DNA from: Planctomycetes bacterium GWF2_41_51
GTDB lineage: Bacteria; Planctomycetota; Phycisphaerae; Sedimentisphaerales; UBA12454
Direction: 5' to 3'
Length of the DNA: 37,892 nt
Assembly: GCA_001825665.1 (NCBI GenBank)
Contig: MHXZ01000091.1
Span: forward strand, 1 to 37,892
A program made the position numbers and the translations under genes. This document shows positions 1 to 8,835 of the stretch, piece by piece. Position 1 is the stretch's first letter. Each line of letters opens with the position of its first letter. The notes beneath the pieces are model-generated. The model ran no database searches and was not told where the DNA came from. It saw only the letters and a program-made list of their open reading frames with translations.

Positions 1-1253
1 CGTTTTCACTCAGTTTGTCCCCGCCTACAGTAATACCGCTGATACCTGCGGCTGCCATAGCGGCTTGTATCTGCTCTGTTGTTGCATCATAATTGATATT
101 TGCGGTTGTATGCCCATCGTATGTAAGCCGGAATGTGCCATCGGTTGCAGTTGAGCCCAAAGTTAATCTTTGTTCTTCCGATGTAGAAGATGTGGGGTAA
201 CCGTCAATTTTAATTTTAGAACTTTGAGCGGATTGTGTCTTGCTGAAACTGCCCAGTGCAAGAACATCTGGAGTTCCGCCGCCTTCTGTAGAAACGGCCA
301 TATTCGGCAAAGCTAACACGGTATCGCCTGTGCCGCTGTCGTAAGTGAAGCTGATTTCCATTGCGCTTGTATCTGAAAGATGGTCTGTCAGTACAATTTG
401 GCCATTTACAAACTTTGCGGTGGCTGCGCCATCGAACTGCTCATTGATGGCATCAATAAGCTGGCCCACAGTAGTATTGTTGTTTATGTTTATTTCTTTA
501 TCTGCCAGGCTGGTTCCGAAATGATTTTTACCGCTTATGACAATTTTTTCATCGCCCTGAAGACCGCCATTTAATGTAAATTGGTCCAGTTCGGTAATTT
601 TAGTGGTTAAACTTGCGCTTGTTCCTCCATCTGTAAGGTTTGTCGCAGCTTTCCAGACTTCTGTATATTTTGAGTCAACTGATATTTGATAATTTTCGCC
701 TGCGTCTCTGCCGCTGAGCATTAAAAGATATTTGCCGCCATGATATAAGAGACTTGCCGTTACACCGGGATTTGAAGTGTCATTATTTATAAGATTGACC
801 AAATCTTCAAGCGTGGTTTCATTGGCAACGGTATTTATTGCGCGTGTCTGATTATTGTATGTGTAAATAAACGTGCCTGTACCGACATAATCGGTTTTAT
901 AGCTGAAAGTTGAAGAATCCTGAATCCATGTTTCTGTTGTCGCAAGCTGGTTTACTTCAACTGTATGAGAGCCGGGATTTGCATCTGATGATGCACTTAT
1001 TGAAAGTATGTCATTATCGCTTGAACTTGTGGTGAATATGTTCAGATTGGAAACATCGGCAAGCGCGTTAGTTGCGGATTTAAGGGTAGAAACCTTTGTT
1101 CGTACTGATTCAAGCGCCATTTTCTGTGCTTCATAGGCTTGTTGTTTCACCTGATATTGTGCCAACCGTCTGCCTTCGACTGTCACTAATTGTGAAATCA
1201 AAGCGCTTGTGTCAATGCCTGTCGCTAATCCCGGCAATGTTAGGGTTGCCATA
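1..1253 (-). CDS. fliD: Flagellar filament cap / hook-associated protein 2 FliD (C-terminus cut by window edge)
   Basis: This is the filament cap protein, which sits at the tip of the flagellum and folds exported flagellin into the filament. The reading frame is open from the ATG at 1253 to the window edge, giving 417 residues. It begins MATLTLPGLATGIDTSALIS, the typical FliD N-terminus (G-(L/F)-A-(T/S)-G-(I/L)-D), followed by a heptad-rich helix and a Hook_IN-like region around residues 130-175. A good ribosome site, AAGGA, lies 7 bases before the ATG. It has its own sigma-28-like promoter upstream (1336-1363) and is the last visible gene of the left-hand flagellar block. The region around residues 195-240 (TTKITELDQF) and the last ~40 visible residues (GTFRLTYDGHTTANINYDAT) resemble inserted modules in the FlgE of this window. 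The C-terminal D0/D1 part lies outside the window. Confidence 0.93.
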
Positions 1254-1335
1254 ACTTTTCCTTTTAAAATCCCTTTTTACTATACTATAGCCAAAACGTC
1301 TTTTTAGCGTATGGTTTTTTGCTTTCCTGCAGACT

Positions 1336-1363
1336 TTATCGAACAGTAATACTTCAAACTTAA
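1336..1363 (-). promoter_or_regulatory. sigma-28 (FliA)-type promoter for fliD
   Basis: Read on the minus strand the site is TTAAGTTT, 12 bases, TTCGATAA. The FliA consensus is TAAAGTTT-N11-GCCGATAA, so the match is 7/8 and 6/8 with the spacer one base long. It lies about 80 bases before the fliD start, in the only gap between fliD and the upstream coiled-coil gene. fliD is a late flagellar gene in many bacteria, and fliA and a flgM-like gene are present in the same window. No transcript data exist here. Confidence 0.55.
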
Positions 1364-1375
1364 ATATAAGAAAAT

Positions 1376-1687
1376 TTAGCTGCTGGTTCGATAAATGCCC
1401 AATGTTTTTCGGACGTTATCCGCCTGATGCTGCTGATTTTCAACAATGCTTTTTTCAGCCGCTATCATTAATTCGAGTTTTTTGTATAAGGTTAATATTT
1501 GATTTCGCTGCTTTTCAAAATTTTCTGAAGTTGATGTTTTCTGTGCGACTATTCTTTTTAATGTATCATCATTTTCTTCTGCAATTAATTCAACCTGTTT
1601 ATAATTGCCCTGACGTGCGAGTTCTATCTGCATCTCCAATTGGTTTTGCAGCACATCTAAAAGTTGTTTCTGCTCGTCAGCGTCCAT
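1376..1687 (-). CDS. Small coiled-coil protein, possible FliT/FlgN-like export chaperone
   Basis: This is a 103-residue, highly charged, almost entirely helical protein with no membrane segment or signal peptide. Its size, helical nature and place directly before fliD suggest a type III export chaperone of the FliT kind, which binds the FliD C-terminus before export. That is inference from position, because no diagnostic motif is visible. The start ATG at 1687 has AGGAA 8 bases upstream and lies only 3 bases beyond the stop of the TPR gene, so it is translated as the third gene of a compact TPR-TPR-coiled-coil operon. A separate FlgN-like gene (6184-6699) is already present next to flgK, which leaves the FliT role unfilled in this window. 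It could instead be a generic flagellar coiled-coil protein. Confidence 0.6.
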   Translation of the reverse strand: MDADEQKQLLDVLQNQLEMQIELARQGNYKQVELIAEENDDTLKRIVAQKTSTSENFEKQRNQILTLYKKLELMIAAEKSIVENQQHQADNVRKTLGIYRTSS

Positions 1688-1690
1688 CGA

Positions 1691-2350
1691 TTATATTCCT
1701 GTCTGTTTTGTTGTAAGATTACGTTCCACTTCTTCGAGGAGATTTATTGCATCCTCATTCTGGAAATCTAATTTCAGGATTTTTGTGAGGACATTCCTGG
1801 ATTGCTCGAATTTACCTTCTTTAACATAAAGAGCCGCAAGTGCGAACATAACCGAGCAGTCGTCAGGATGTGTGCTCAGATACAATTCCAGATAATCAAT
1901 CACCTTCGCGAAAGACCCCATCTGACAGGAAGTTTGAAACAATCCAAGCAGGGCGGTAAGATTGTCAGGATTCAACTCAAGACTTTTAAGGTACATTTCG
2001 AAAGCCTTTTCGTAATCGCCTTTTTTCTGCGCGGTCATAGCGATACCGGAATAACCTCGCCAGCATTTCGAATCCAGTCTGCATGCTACTCTAAAAGCTA
2101 ACTCTGCGTTCTCAAATAATCCCTTTTGAAAATCGATTATACCAAAGCCGACATAAGGCCCGGCTTCATCAGGACTGAGTGTTGTCGCTTTTTCATAGCA
2201 TTTTTGTGCCTGCTCATAATCGCCTATCGATGAATAATAATCTCCTGATTTTTGCATTTCATCGTAACTTTGTTTTGCGTTCTCCTGCTCGATAATCTTT
2301 CTTTTATCCATTTTAAATTTGGCTTTCAATGCTGTATTGTCGTGACTCAT
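1691..2350 (-). CDS. TPR-repeat protein in flagellar operon
   Basis: This is a 219-residue soluble protein with about five tetratricopeptide repeats between residues 30 and 205, recognisable by phrases such as GDYEQAQKCYEKATTLSPDE and GDYEKAFEMYLKSLELNPDN. There is no signal peptide or membrane helix, so it should be cytoplasmic. The start ATG overlaps the stop of the preceding TPR gene by four bases (ATGA), which implies translational coupling and perhaps a stoichiometric pair. The operon sits between flgL and fliD, a slot often used for filament-related accessory genes (chaperones or flagellin-modifying enzymes). The exact function is unknown. TPR proteins are usually protein-binding scaffolds, so a role in holding export substrates or modification enzymes is plausible but unproven. 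Confidence 0.8.
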   Translation of the reverse strand: MSHDNTALKAKFKMDKRKIIEQENAKQSYDEMQKSGDYYSSIGDYEQAQKCYEKATTLSPDEAGPYVGFGIIDFQKGLFENAELAFRVACRLDSKCWRGYSGIAMTAQKKGDYEKAFEMYLKSLELNPDNLTALLGLFQTSCQMGSFAKVIDYLELYLSTHPDDCSVMFALAALYVKEGKFEQSRNVLTKILKLDFQNEDAINLLEEVERNLTTKQTGI

Positions 2351-2847
2351 ATCTTGTTTTTCGCAATTTTGCTGCGAAGCACTTCCAGTATGGGGTCAAG
2401 CAGAGGCTGATTAGGCAAAAGCTGGAGTGATTTGTTCAATACCGTCGATGCTTCTGATAAGTTACCGTTATCAATCAGTTTTTCAGCCGTTCTATTAAGC
2501 ACCTCACAATTTAAAATCCCTATTCGCTCCATATCATCGAAAAGCTTCATTGCCTCATGGGCATTCTCTGTCGCAAGATATGTTTCTGAAAGATTCCAAA
2601 TAATTTCCGCGGAATCAGGCTGTAATTCTTTTGCCTTTAAAAAATGTTCGATAGCTTCATCTGAACGGTTCAGACAGTACAGTATCGCGCCGGTATCATT
2701 TAGTATTTCAGGATCATTTGGTGAAACCGCAAGATGTTTTTGTATGCACTCAAGTGCCTCCTGATGTTTATTGGCTTCGGCTAAGTCCAAAGCTTCCTGG
2801 TAACTTTTCGTATTGACAGCTCGTTCATTTTCGATTTCTATTGCCAT
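2347..2847 (-). CDS. TPR-repeat protein, first gene of a sigma-54-linked mini-operon
   Basis: This 166-residue soluble protein has at least three TPR units: residues ~15-48 (ALDLAEANKHQEALECIQKH), ~49-82 (EILNDTGAILYCLNRSDEAI) and ~83-115, then a less regular C-terminal helical part. There is no signal peptide or membrane segment. The ATG at 2847 has AAGGA 7 bases upstream. A sigma-54-like promoter (2879-2894) lies about 30 bases before the start, so this gene opens a new transcript after flgL, followed without gaps by a second TPR gene and a small coiled-coil gene. The function is not recognised. The position argues for a filament- or cap-related assembly factor. Overlapping, adjacent TPR genes may form a heteromeric scaffold. 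Confidence 0.8.
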   Translation of the reverse strand: MAIEIENERAVNTKSYQEALDLAEANKHQEALECIQKHLAVSPNDPEILNDTGAILYCLNRSDEAIEHFLKAKELQPDSAEIIWNLSETYLATENAHEAMKLFDDMERIGILNCEVLNRTAEKLIDNGNLSEASTVLNKSLQLLPNQPLLDPILEVLRSKIAKNKI

Positions 2848-2878
2848 TTGATATTCCTTAAAGCTTTGAACTATTTAA

Positions 2879-2894
2879 CGCAAATTCTATGCCA
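2879..2894 (-). promoter_or_regulatory. sigma-54-type promoter before the TPR mini-operon
   Basis: On the minus strand the site reads TGGCATAGAATTTGCG. It keeps the essential GG and GC with exactly 10 bases between them and matches TGGCA and TTGC of the consensus TGGCAC-N5-TTGCW. The only departures are the sixth base (T for C) and the final W. It is the only candidate in the 126-base gap between flgL and the first TPR gene and is weaker than the sites at 15216 and 17265. Confidence 0.6.
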
Positions 2895-2973
2895 ATAAAC
2901 TGCATCATCGATTTTTCTGCAATTCACGATTTATCTCACTTTTTCTGTAAAGATTCTTTACAGGTTAATTCCA

Positions 2974-4155
2974 TTATTCGATGAAATCCAGAAGAGTCAT
3001 AGACATTAGTCTGCCCGCTACAGATAAGGTTAGTTGATATAGCGCTTCACGTCTGGCAAGATCAATTGCGATTTCCGCGATATCCGCTTCCTGTAATAGA
3101 GTTGCCTCATCTTCCGTATTGAACTTTATATTTTCGAGAGTATTTTTCAGGTCTTCGATAAAACCAATTTTGGAGCCTATTGAAGTCTCTTTGCTGAGCA
3201 GAAGACTGTTTACTTCATCCAGAGAATCAGAAAGTTTTTTTCGACATTCATTCAATTGGGTTGTTGTAAGGTCCTGTTCGTTTAACAGCAAATCGCGCAC
3301 ACTTATGAGAACATTGAATATATCGTATGTTCCCGGCACGCTGACCATTTCTGTTCCTGTGCTGCTTATATTTCTTGCATCTACGTAAAGTACTTCTCCG
3401 TTTGCGTTTTTAACAGCCACATTGCTCAAATCGGCAACAGTTCCAAGGTCAACAGTTGCGCCGCCAATCGAAAGATTATAATCTGTGCCGTCATGCGTTA
3501 CTTCAAGCCATGCATTGCCTTTTATGCTTGAAGTTCCTGTCCCGCCCACCGCGCCTGTATCTCCCACAAACACAGGTGTTCCTCGATTATCTGTGCGGAA
3601 TAATTCGTCACCGACATGATAAGCATTTGATGTTACTCCGGGTGCTACTTCGATATATCTCTCTTCATAGCTTCCCTGATAAGTAACGCTTGTAATATCA
3701 GAACCTGTCCGCTCAACTTCATAAGGTGAGTTAACCGTATCTGTACCGCCGAAGATATATTTGCCGCTATGTTTAGTATTTGCCAGCGATACCATCTGTT
3801 CGAGCGCATCGTTAACCTGATTAGCCAGTCTCTCACGTCCATCTTCATCGTACGTACCGCTCAAAATCTGATTCAGGCTGACCTTTATCGCTGAAATTTC
3901 ATCCGACATACTTCCAATAATTGTCGTGGACATCTCAAGTATTCCGCTTGCATCAGAGATTGTACTCATATAATTGTCGAGCGATCTTTTTTGAGAGTTT
4001 AGACCCAAAATCTGATACGCTGCTGATGGGTTATCGGATGCCCGATTAATTTTTGAACCTGTGGAAGCCTGTTCCTGAAGTTTCGACATCGCCTTTGAAT
4101 TAAGATATAACGAAAAGCTTGTATTGTTGTATATGCTGGTTAGAGTTCCGCCCAT
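2974..4155 (-). CDS. flgL: Flagellar hook-associated protein 3 FlgL
   Basis: FlgL joins the hook to the filament together with FlgK. The 393-residue product starts MGGTLTSIYNNTSFSLYLNS and has the flagellin-like N-terminal D0/D1 helices (SKLQEQASTGSKINRASDNP at residues ~24-43, the classic flagellin-family signature) and a matching C-terminal helix (AEIAIDLARREALYQLTLSV). The central ~200 residues are beta-rich and variable. It lies 23 bases after flgK in the same operon, and an AGGA ribosome site precedes the ATG. Length is normal to slightly long for FlgL. It is the last gene of the flgD-led operon before a new promoter. Confidence 0.93.
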   Translation of the reverse strand: MGGTLTSIYNNTSFSLYLNSKAMSKLQEQASTGSKINRASDNPSAAYQILGLNSQKRSLDNYMSTISDASGILEMSTTIIGSMSDEISAIKVSLNQILSGTYDEDGRERLANQVNDALEQMVSLANTKHSGKYIFGGTDTVNSPYEVERTGSDITSVTYQGSYEERYIEVAPGVTSNAYHVGDELFRTDNRGTPVFVGDTGAVGGTGTSSIKGNAWLEVTHDGTDYNLSIGGATVDLGTVADLSNVAVKNANGEVLYVDARNISSTGTEMVSVPGTYDIFNVLISVRDLLLNEQDLTTTQLNECRKKLSDSLDEVNSLLLSKETSIGSKIGFIEDLKNTLENIKFNTEDEATLLQEADIAEIAIDLARREALYQLTLSVAGRLMSMTLLDFIE

Positions 4156-4178
4156 AATAGGATCCTAATTTTCAATCT

Positions 4179-6164
4179 TTATAATATTTCCATTACGCTG
4201 TCCAGCATCGTACTGATTGTGGACATATACTTCGCCATCGCCTGGAACATTTGCTGATAAATCAGAAGATTTGCGGATTCTTCGTTTATATCGACACCGC
4301 TTATTTCGCTTTGCTGATTGTTAAGATTTAAAACAAGTACTTCGATATTATCTTTACTTAACTGCTTAACAGAAAGGTCCTGGCCAATATCTGCAACTAT
4401 TTGCCGATAATAATCTCCAAATGTCATTCCTTCAAGTTCGGTAAATGCTTCCTCTCTCAAATTAAACATTTTTTCCACATTGGCATTGTCATTCATATCT
4501 GCCCCAAGAGAGGTCGCCACTCTTGCGGGATTATCCATTATATCATTGCAGACGTTCATATTAATCGCGCTGTTTCCAGAGAAAAGTGTATTAATACCGG
4601 TGGCTGCAAGTAATCCTGAAGTATCGGTATTGGCGAATACATCGATACTGAACGAATCGCCGTGAACAAGATCGCCGGTACTAAGTTCTATTTTTATTCC
4701 GGTACCTTTGACCGTAATTGTGCTCGGGGCTGCATATCCCTGTCCGATGTTAATGGTATCGATTAAATTCATTGCACTGTCTCTGACAATTAAATGCAAG
4801 TCGTTATCGACGCCAATTTCACCTGTTCCGGAAACTGTGAATGTTAATTTATCGTTTGCGCTTCCTGTATAAATACCTGATATGCCTACATCCGGATCGT
4901 TTGTTCCGTTAAAATTTATATCTGCTGTTTTAGGCTCAGACAATGGAGCCGGCAGAAAATCATATTCATATCCGCTTGCCGCTGTAATTGTAAGTTGATT
5001 AGATGAGTTCACCGTGGCCGTTACATGACTTACATTATTGGTAATATAATCTGCAATTTCACTTAATGTGTCGCTTGACGCTCCCTGCATTACAGGTATC
5101 GCTGTGCGAACTACTGAACCATTACTTGTATCTATGACCCTTATATATGTATAGCCTGCTGTAATATTTTCGAAATCGGCTAATTCTTCAGTTGCGTTTG
5201 TCCATCCCGTCAATTCTGTGAATGCCCCTGCCGTACCGACACCTTGTACATGGGATTGATTTATTTTTTGTACAATCGTGGCCGCAAGCGTATCAAGGTC
5301 ATTATGTATCCCGGAGAGGATTTCATTTTTTAATGACAGCAATCCTGCTAACTTCCCGCCTTGTATATCAGTTGAATAACTGCTTGACCCTTTAACAGCA
5401 ATCCCTAATTCTGCTTTACTTGTAATTCCAATTTCGATGCTGCTTGCCGAAGCGCCTACTACCAGCGGTATTCCGCCTGCAGTTACATCGACTACGCCGT
5501 TTTCTCTGTTAATTGTTTGTACGCCGATCAACTCTGATAATTGTGATATAGCATGATCTCTCTGGTCTTGCATGGCATTTGCATTTCCATCGACCATTAC
5601 GACTGATTCTATTTTACTATTGAATTCCGCGACTTGATTTACAAGTGTATTAATGGTCTCTGCTGTATTATCTGCCTCGAGTCTAAGCTGAGATTCAAGT
5701 GCCGTAATATATTCGCCAAGCGACCTGAACTGGCTTGCCATTATATTCGCATCACTTACAAGCTGATTCTGCATAATGGTGTCTGAAGAACCCGCCTGGA
5801 TATCCTGCAAAGATGTAAAGAACTTATCTATTGCTGCGTTTAACCCGCCGTCTTCCGTGGAAAAATCTCCGAATGCGTTTTCGATTGTTCGCAGTGTATT
5901 TGTTTCCTGTGCCAACTGTCCCAATTGTGATTGCTGCCGGTATATTTCCTGTTCCAGAAGATTATCTATTACGCGTCTTATGTCTGTTACTTCTACGCCG
6001 CCGCCGATAAGAACGGAACCGTGCTGTGTAAAATACGCAGGCGAAAGTTCCACTCTTTGCCGGTGATAACCATCTGTCGCCGCGTTAGCAATATTATTGC
6101 CTATTACGTCAAATGCTTTTTGAATAGCACCAAGACCGCTTAGACCTATATTATAATCTGCCAT
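4179..6164 (-). CDS. flgK: Flagellar hook-associated protein 1 FlgK
   Basis: FlgK is the first hook-filament junction protein, exported through the flagellar type III system. The 661-residue product has the rod/hook family N-terminus (GLSGLGAIQKAFDVIGNNIA at ~7-26, then NAATDGYHRQRVEL), the FlgK helical D1 part (~90-200, with FNSKIESVVMVDGNANAMQDQRD), a long beta-rich insert (~300-560) and the C-terminal helix (ISGVDINEESANLLIYQQMF then QAMAKYMSTISTMLDSVMEIL) that marks the FlgK/FlgE/FlgG superfamily. It follows the flgN-like chaperone gene by 19 bases, so substrate and chaperone are co-expressed. The start is fixed by the conserved N-terminus. Confidence 0.95.
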   Translation of the reverse strand: MADYNIGLSGLGAIQKAFDVIGNNIANAATDGYHRQRVELSPAYFTQHGSVLIGGGVEVTDIRRVIDNLLEQEIYRQQSQLGQLAQETNTLRTIENAFGDFSTEDGGLNAAIDKFFTSLQDIQAGSSDTIMQNQLVSDANIMASQFRSLGEYITALESQLRLEADNTAETINTLVNQVAEFNSKIESVVMVDGNANAMQDQRDHAISQLSELIGVQTINRENGVVDVTAGGIPLVVGASASSIEIGITSKAELGIAVKGSSSYSTDIQGGKLAGLLSLKNEILSGIHNDLDTLAATIVQKINQSHVQGVGTAGAFTELTGWTNATEELADFENITAGYTYIRVIDTSNGSVVRTAIPVMQGASSDTLSEIADYITNNVSHVTATVNSSNQLTITAASGYEYDFLPAPLSEPKTADINFNGTNDPDVGISGIYTGSANDKLTFTVSGTGEIGVDNDLHLIVRDSAMNLIDTINIGQGYAAPSTITVKGTGIKIELSTGDLVHGDSFSIDVFANTDTSGLLAATGINTLFSGNSAINMNVCNDIMDNPARVATSLGADMNDNANVEKMFNLREEAFTELEGMTFGDYYRQIVADIGQDLSVKQLSKDNIEVLVLNLNNQQSEISGVDINEESANLLIYQQMFQAMAKYMSTISTMLDSVMEIL

Positions 6165-6183
6165 ATTTAATATCCGTTTACCA

Positions 6184-6699
6184 TTAAAACTGCATATTCA
6201 TAAAAGCCGAGTTGCTTTGGCGTTCCGTATATCCTTTTGGGCTGTAAGTAATCGTTCGTGCATGACCCATTTCGAGAATACTTTTTAAAAGCAGGCTGTT
6301 ATATCTTGCGCAATCATTCAATAAAACCGCTGTACTTAAATGTTCTCTTTTGAGCTGCTCAGCTAATGCTTTCAGCTTTAATTTTTTATCTGCCGCTTCA
6401 ATTTTCTGCTCACCCGACAATTCGGTCTCAAGTTTTGTTAAAGTCATTTGTTCGAATCGGCATCCCATTAACTCTGCAATTTCTCCGCGAAGCAGTTTTC
6501 TTTTTGATTCATTTTCTTTGTAGTTATTCGATTCGGATTGAATCCTTTCAAGCATTTTTTGCAGTGATGCATTATCTCGTTTTACAATATAAGTCCGCAG
6601 TTCAGTCAGTCTCGTTAGATTGTCTTCCAGGTTCCTGATATCATTTTCGAGAACAGCCATTAACTCACTGACTTTTTTTGTTATTTCTATGCTTGTCAT
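6184..6699 (-). CDS. flgN: FlgN-like chaperone for FlgK/FlgL
   Basis: This 171-residue, all-helical, charged cytoplasmic protein with long coiled-coil stretches (residues 10-135) fits the FlgN family, which keeps FlgK and FlgL unfolded and delivers them to the export gate. The N-terminal half (ELMAVLENDIRNLEDNLTRL) and the C-terminal part with NSLLLKSILEMGHAR, ending in an aromatic- and Asn-rich tail, follow the FlgN pattern. The start overlaps the flgJ stop by four bases (ATGA) and flgK follows 19 bases later, the usual flgJ-flgN-flgK order. Identification rests on helical style plus position, since FlgN sequences are poorly conserved. Confidence 0.82.
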   Translation of the reverse strand: MTSIEITKKVSELMAVLENDIRNLEDNLTRLTELRTYIVKRDNASLQKMLERIQSESNNYKENESKRKLLRGEIAELMGCRFEQMTLTKLETELSGEQKIEAADKKLKLKALAEQLKREHLSTAVLLNDCARYNSLLLKSILEMGHARTITYSPKGYTERQSNSAFMNMQF

Positions 6700-7040
6700 A
6701 TTTTCTTGTCTAATATTGCCGGTGCTGTATTTTTATTTCCAGAATCTTTTAAAGAATTATATATATCTTTCCACATCCCGAAACCGCCGTTCTCGCCGAT
6801 ATCTTTAGCAAGAAACATATAGAACATTCCATTTACCTGCTGACTGGCTCCATCTTTTTCTTCACCCCATTCGCCTATCGTATTTTTCATTTCATCGAGC
6901 AGTTTATTTACGAATATCGATTCGAAATCCTTGGCGAATTTTATTTTTGCCGCATCTGTCGCATCGTCGGTTTTCTTTACCTGCTCCGGCAATGCCGTCG
7001 GCATAACTTGCGAATTAATTATTAAATCTGAGCTGTCCAT
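6696..7040 (-). CDS. flgJ: Rod-binding protein FlgJ (short form without muramidase)
   Basis: This 114-residue protein corresponds to the rod-binding (Rod_cap) domain of FlgJ. The core motif AKDFESIFVNKLLDEMKNTI (residues ~35-54) and the later NGMFYMFLAKDIGENGGFGM (~70-89) are typical. The C-terminal peptidoglycan hydrolase domain found in enterobacterial FlgJ is absent, as in many other phyla, so a separate lytic enzyme must open the wall for the rod. It sits between flgI and flgN, 8 bases after flgI, and is coupled by overlap to flgN. It has no signal peptide, as expected for export through the flagellar channel. Confidence 0.9.
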   Translation of the reverse strand: MDSSDLIINSQVMPTALPEQVKKTDDATDAAKIKFAKDFESIFVNKLLDEMKNTIGEWGEEKDGASQQVNGMFYMFLAKDIGENGGFGMWKDIYNSLKDSGNKNTAPAILDKKI

Positions 7041-7048
7041 TTATAGTC

Positions 7049-8158
7049 CTACATTATTTCCAGTTTTGCCTGAAGAGCACCGGATTTCTTCAAAGCGTGA
7101 AATATAGCTATAAGGTCCGTAGGTGTTGCTCCTATCGCGTTTAACGTATTTGCTAATTCTGCGACCGTTACCATTCTCGGAACAGGAATCAAATATCCTT
7201 CCTGTTCGCTTACAACTATATCCGTTGCCTGAGTTACTTCAGTTGTCGCTCCTTCTGTGAAAGGCGTTGTCGGTTGAGAAACTTCGTCGCGTTCTCTTAT
7301 TTTTATTGTCAAGCTGCCTTGCGATATTGCAACTGACGATATACAAACATTTTCTCCAACCACGATTGTACCGGTGCGTTCATTTACGACTACTATCGCA
7401 GGCATATCTACATTAATTTGCGGTCTGGTAATCGTATCAATGAAACCGGCTATGCCTCGTTGTGTAATTACATCTGGCACTCTAACGCTGATTGTGCCTG
7501 CATCGATTGCCGTTGCGCTGTTGGGATATATTTGATTGATGGTTTGGCTGATTGCCTCTGCTGTTGAAAAATCTATATTCCGCAGATTCAGCTTTATAAA
7601 TCTCTGGTCTGCGATATATTCGACAAATGATGCGATTTCTTCTCTTTCAACAATCGCTGTCGCTAAGCCCGCCGCCTGGTGATTTTTGGTTATCGACGCT
7701 TTATTACCTGCCGCCGTCCACCCTGCGATAGAAACGCCTCCCTGTGCGATAGCATAAACATCACCGTCAAGTAAACCTCCTCCGTCAAGGCCTTTCAGCA
7801 AGGTCGGCAGCAGTCTGCCGCCCTGAAGACTTTTTGCGTCTCCCATCGACGATACTGTTACCGTTAATTCTGAACCTGCTCGTGCGAATGGTCCAAGTTC
7901 TCCGGTTACAGCTACGAGCGCGACATTACCGCCGCTGAAATCTGTCGGCGAAAAAACTTCACCGGCATCTTTCAATATGTTTGCCAGCATCTGTTGTGCC
8001 GGAAGGGTGGTGTCGCCTGTTCCCGCCAGACCAACGACAAGGCCGATTCCGGTAAGGGGGTTGCCGCGAATGCCTTGTATATCAACGATATCTTTTATCC
8101 GCTGACATTGAGCTATCTGAGTCGCTAATAATATTATGTAAATTATTCTTAATTTCAT
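7049..8158 (-). CDS. flgI: Flagellar P-ring protein FlgI
   Basis: FlgI forms the periplasmic ring around the rod in the peptidoglycan layer. The 369-residue product has an N-terminal signal peptide (hydrophobic residues 4-17, then QRIKDIVDIQGIRGNPLTGI, the canonical start of mature FlgI) and conserved blocks GLVVGLAGTGD, SMGDAKSLQGGRLLPTLLKG and the C-terminal ANTLNAIGATPTDLIAIFHA. Length is normal. It lies 28 bases after flgH and 8 bases before flgJ. The ribosome site is weak (TGGGTAT before ATG), so coupling to flgH translation may matter. Confidence 0.96.
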   Translation of the reverse strand: MKLRIIYIILLATQIAQCQRIKDIVDIQGIRGNPLTGIGLVVGLAGTGDTTLPAQQMLANILKDAGEVFSPTDFSGGNVALVAVTGELGPFARAGSELTVTVSSMGDAKSLQGGRLLPTLLKGLDGGGLLDGDVYAIAQGGVSIAGWTAAGNKASITKNHQAAGLATAIVEREEIASFVEYIADQRFIKLNLRNIDFSTAEAISQTINQIYPNSATAIDAGTISVRVPDVITQRGIAGFIDTITRPQINVDMPAIVVVNERTGTIVVGENVCISSVAISQGSLTIKIRERDEVSQPTTPFTEGATTEVTQATDIVVSEQEGYLIPVPRMVTVAELANTLNAIGATPTDLIAIFHALKKSGALQAKLEIM

Positions 8159-8186
8159 AGTATACCCATTTTAATTATTTTATTTA

Positions 8187-8825
8187 TTAGAATGGCCAGA
8201 CAATATCGAAGAAGTTACCAAGCCATCCCGGCCGGTTAAAATTCGCCGCATATCCCGAATTTTTCGTGATAATTGAAAAGTTTGCTATTTGCTCACTCTT
8301 GATTGTGTTGTCATAAGATATGTCGGTTGGTCGAATTATTCCCGTTACTTCAATAACCTGTTTATCGCCTGATATTTCTCTGCTGCGTGTGCCCATAACT
8401 ACCAGATTGTTATTCGGCATTATATCAACTACCACAACCGTAATGGAGTCGATGAATTTTTTCTCATCTTTATAATCGGCTTTGCCGTCAAGTTTATTTG
8501 ATGATTCAGCTTCCAAATCTATTCCTGGCATTCTCGGCAGATAGTTGCTCGTTACTTCTCCATCCGGCTTCTGTGATACGATTCCAAGTTGACCGTCAAA
8601 CGAAATGCTTCGACTTGTGGTTTTGCTTAGATTTCTGTTTTGTTTGTTATCAACTTTACTTTGTTCACTGACTATAATTGTAATTACGTCGCCTATATGC
8701 CTTGCTTTATCGTCTGCGTATAGATCCTTATTGTCCGGGTCTCTCTTTGCCCAGATAGAATCAGAATACAAATTGCCTGCTGCACAAAGTAATATCAGTA
8801 TTGAGGCTATTGTTTTATTTCTCAT
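8187..8825 (-). CDS. flgH: Flagellar L-ring protein FlgH
   Basis: FlgH forms the outer-membrane bushing of the flagellum. I chose the ATG at 8825 over the upstream in-frame one at 8879 because AAAGGTG sits just before it and it leaves the flgA stop (8836) clear. The product is then 212 residues with a signal peptide (MRNKTIASILILLCAAGNLYS). Conserved FlgH blocks are SIWAKRDPDNKDLYADDKAR, GDVITIIVSEQSKVDN, VVMGTRSREISGDKQVIEV and the end GWLGNFFDIVWPF. FlgH is usually a lipoprotein. Here the only early Cys (residue 14) is preceded by Ile-Leu-Leu, which is not a good lipobox, so cleavage by signal peptidase I is possible. Confidence 0.95.
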   Translation of the reverse strand: MRNKTIASILILLCAAGNLYSDSIWAKRDPDNKDLYADDKARHIGDVITIIVSEQSKVDNKQNRNLSKTTSRSISFDGQLGIVSQKPDGEVTSNYLPRMPGIDLEAESSNKLDGKADYKDEKKFIDSITVVVVDIMPNNNLVVMGTRSREISGDKQVIEVTGIIRPTDISYDNTIKSEQIANFSIITKNSGYAANFNRPGWLGNFFDIVWPF

Positions 8826-8835
8826 TTTTGCACCT

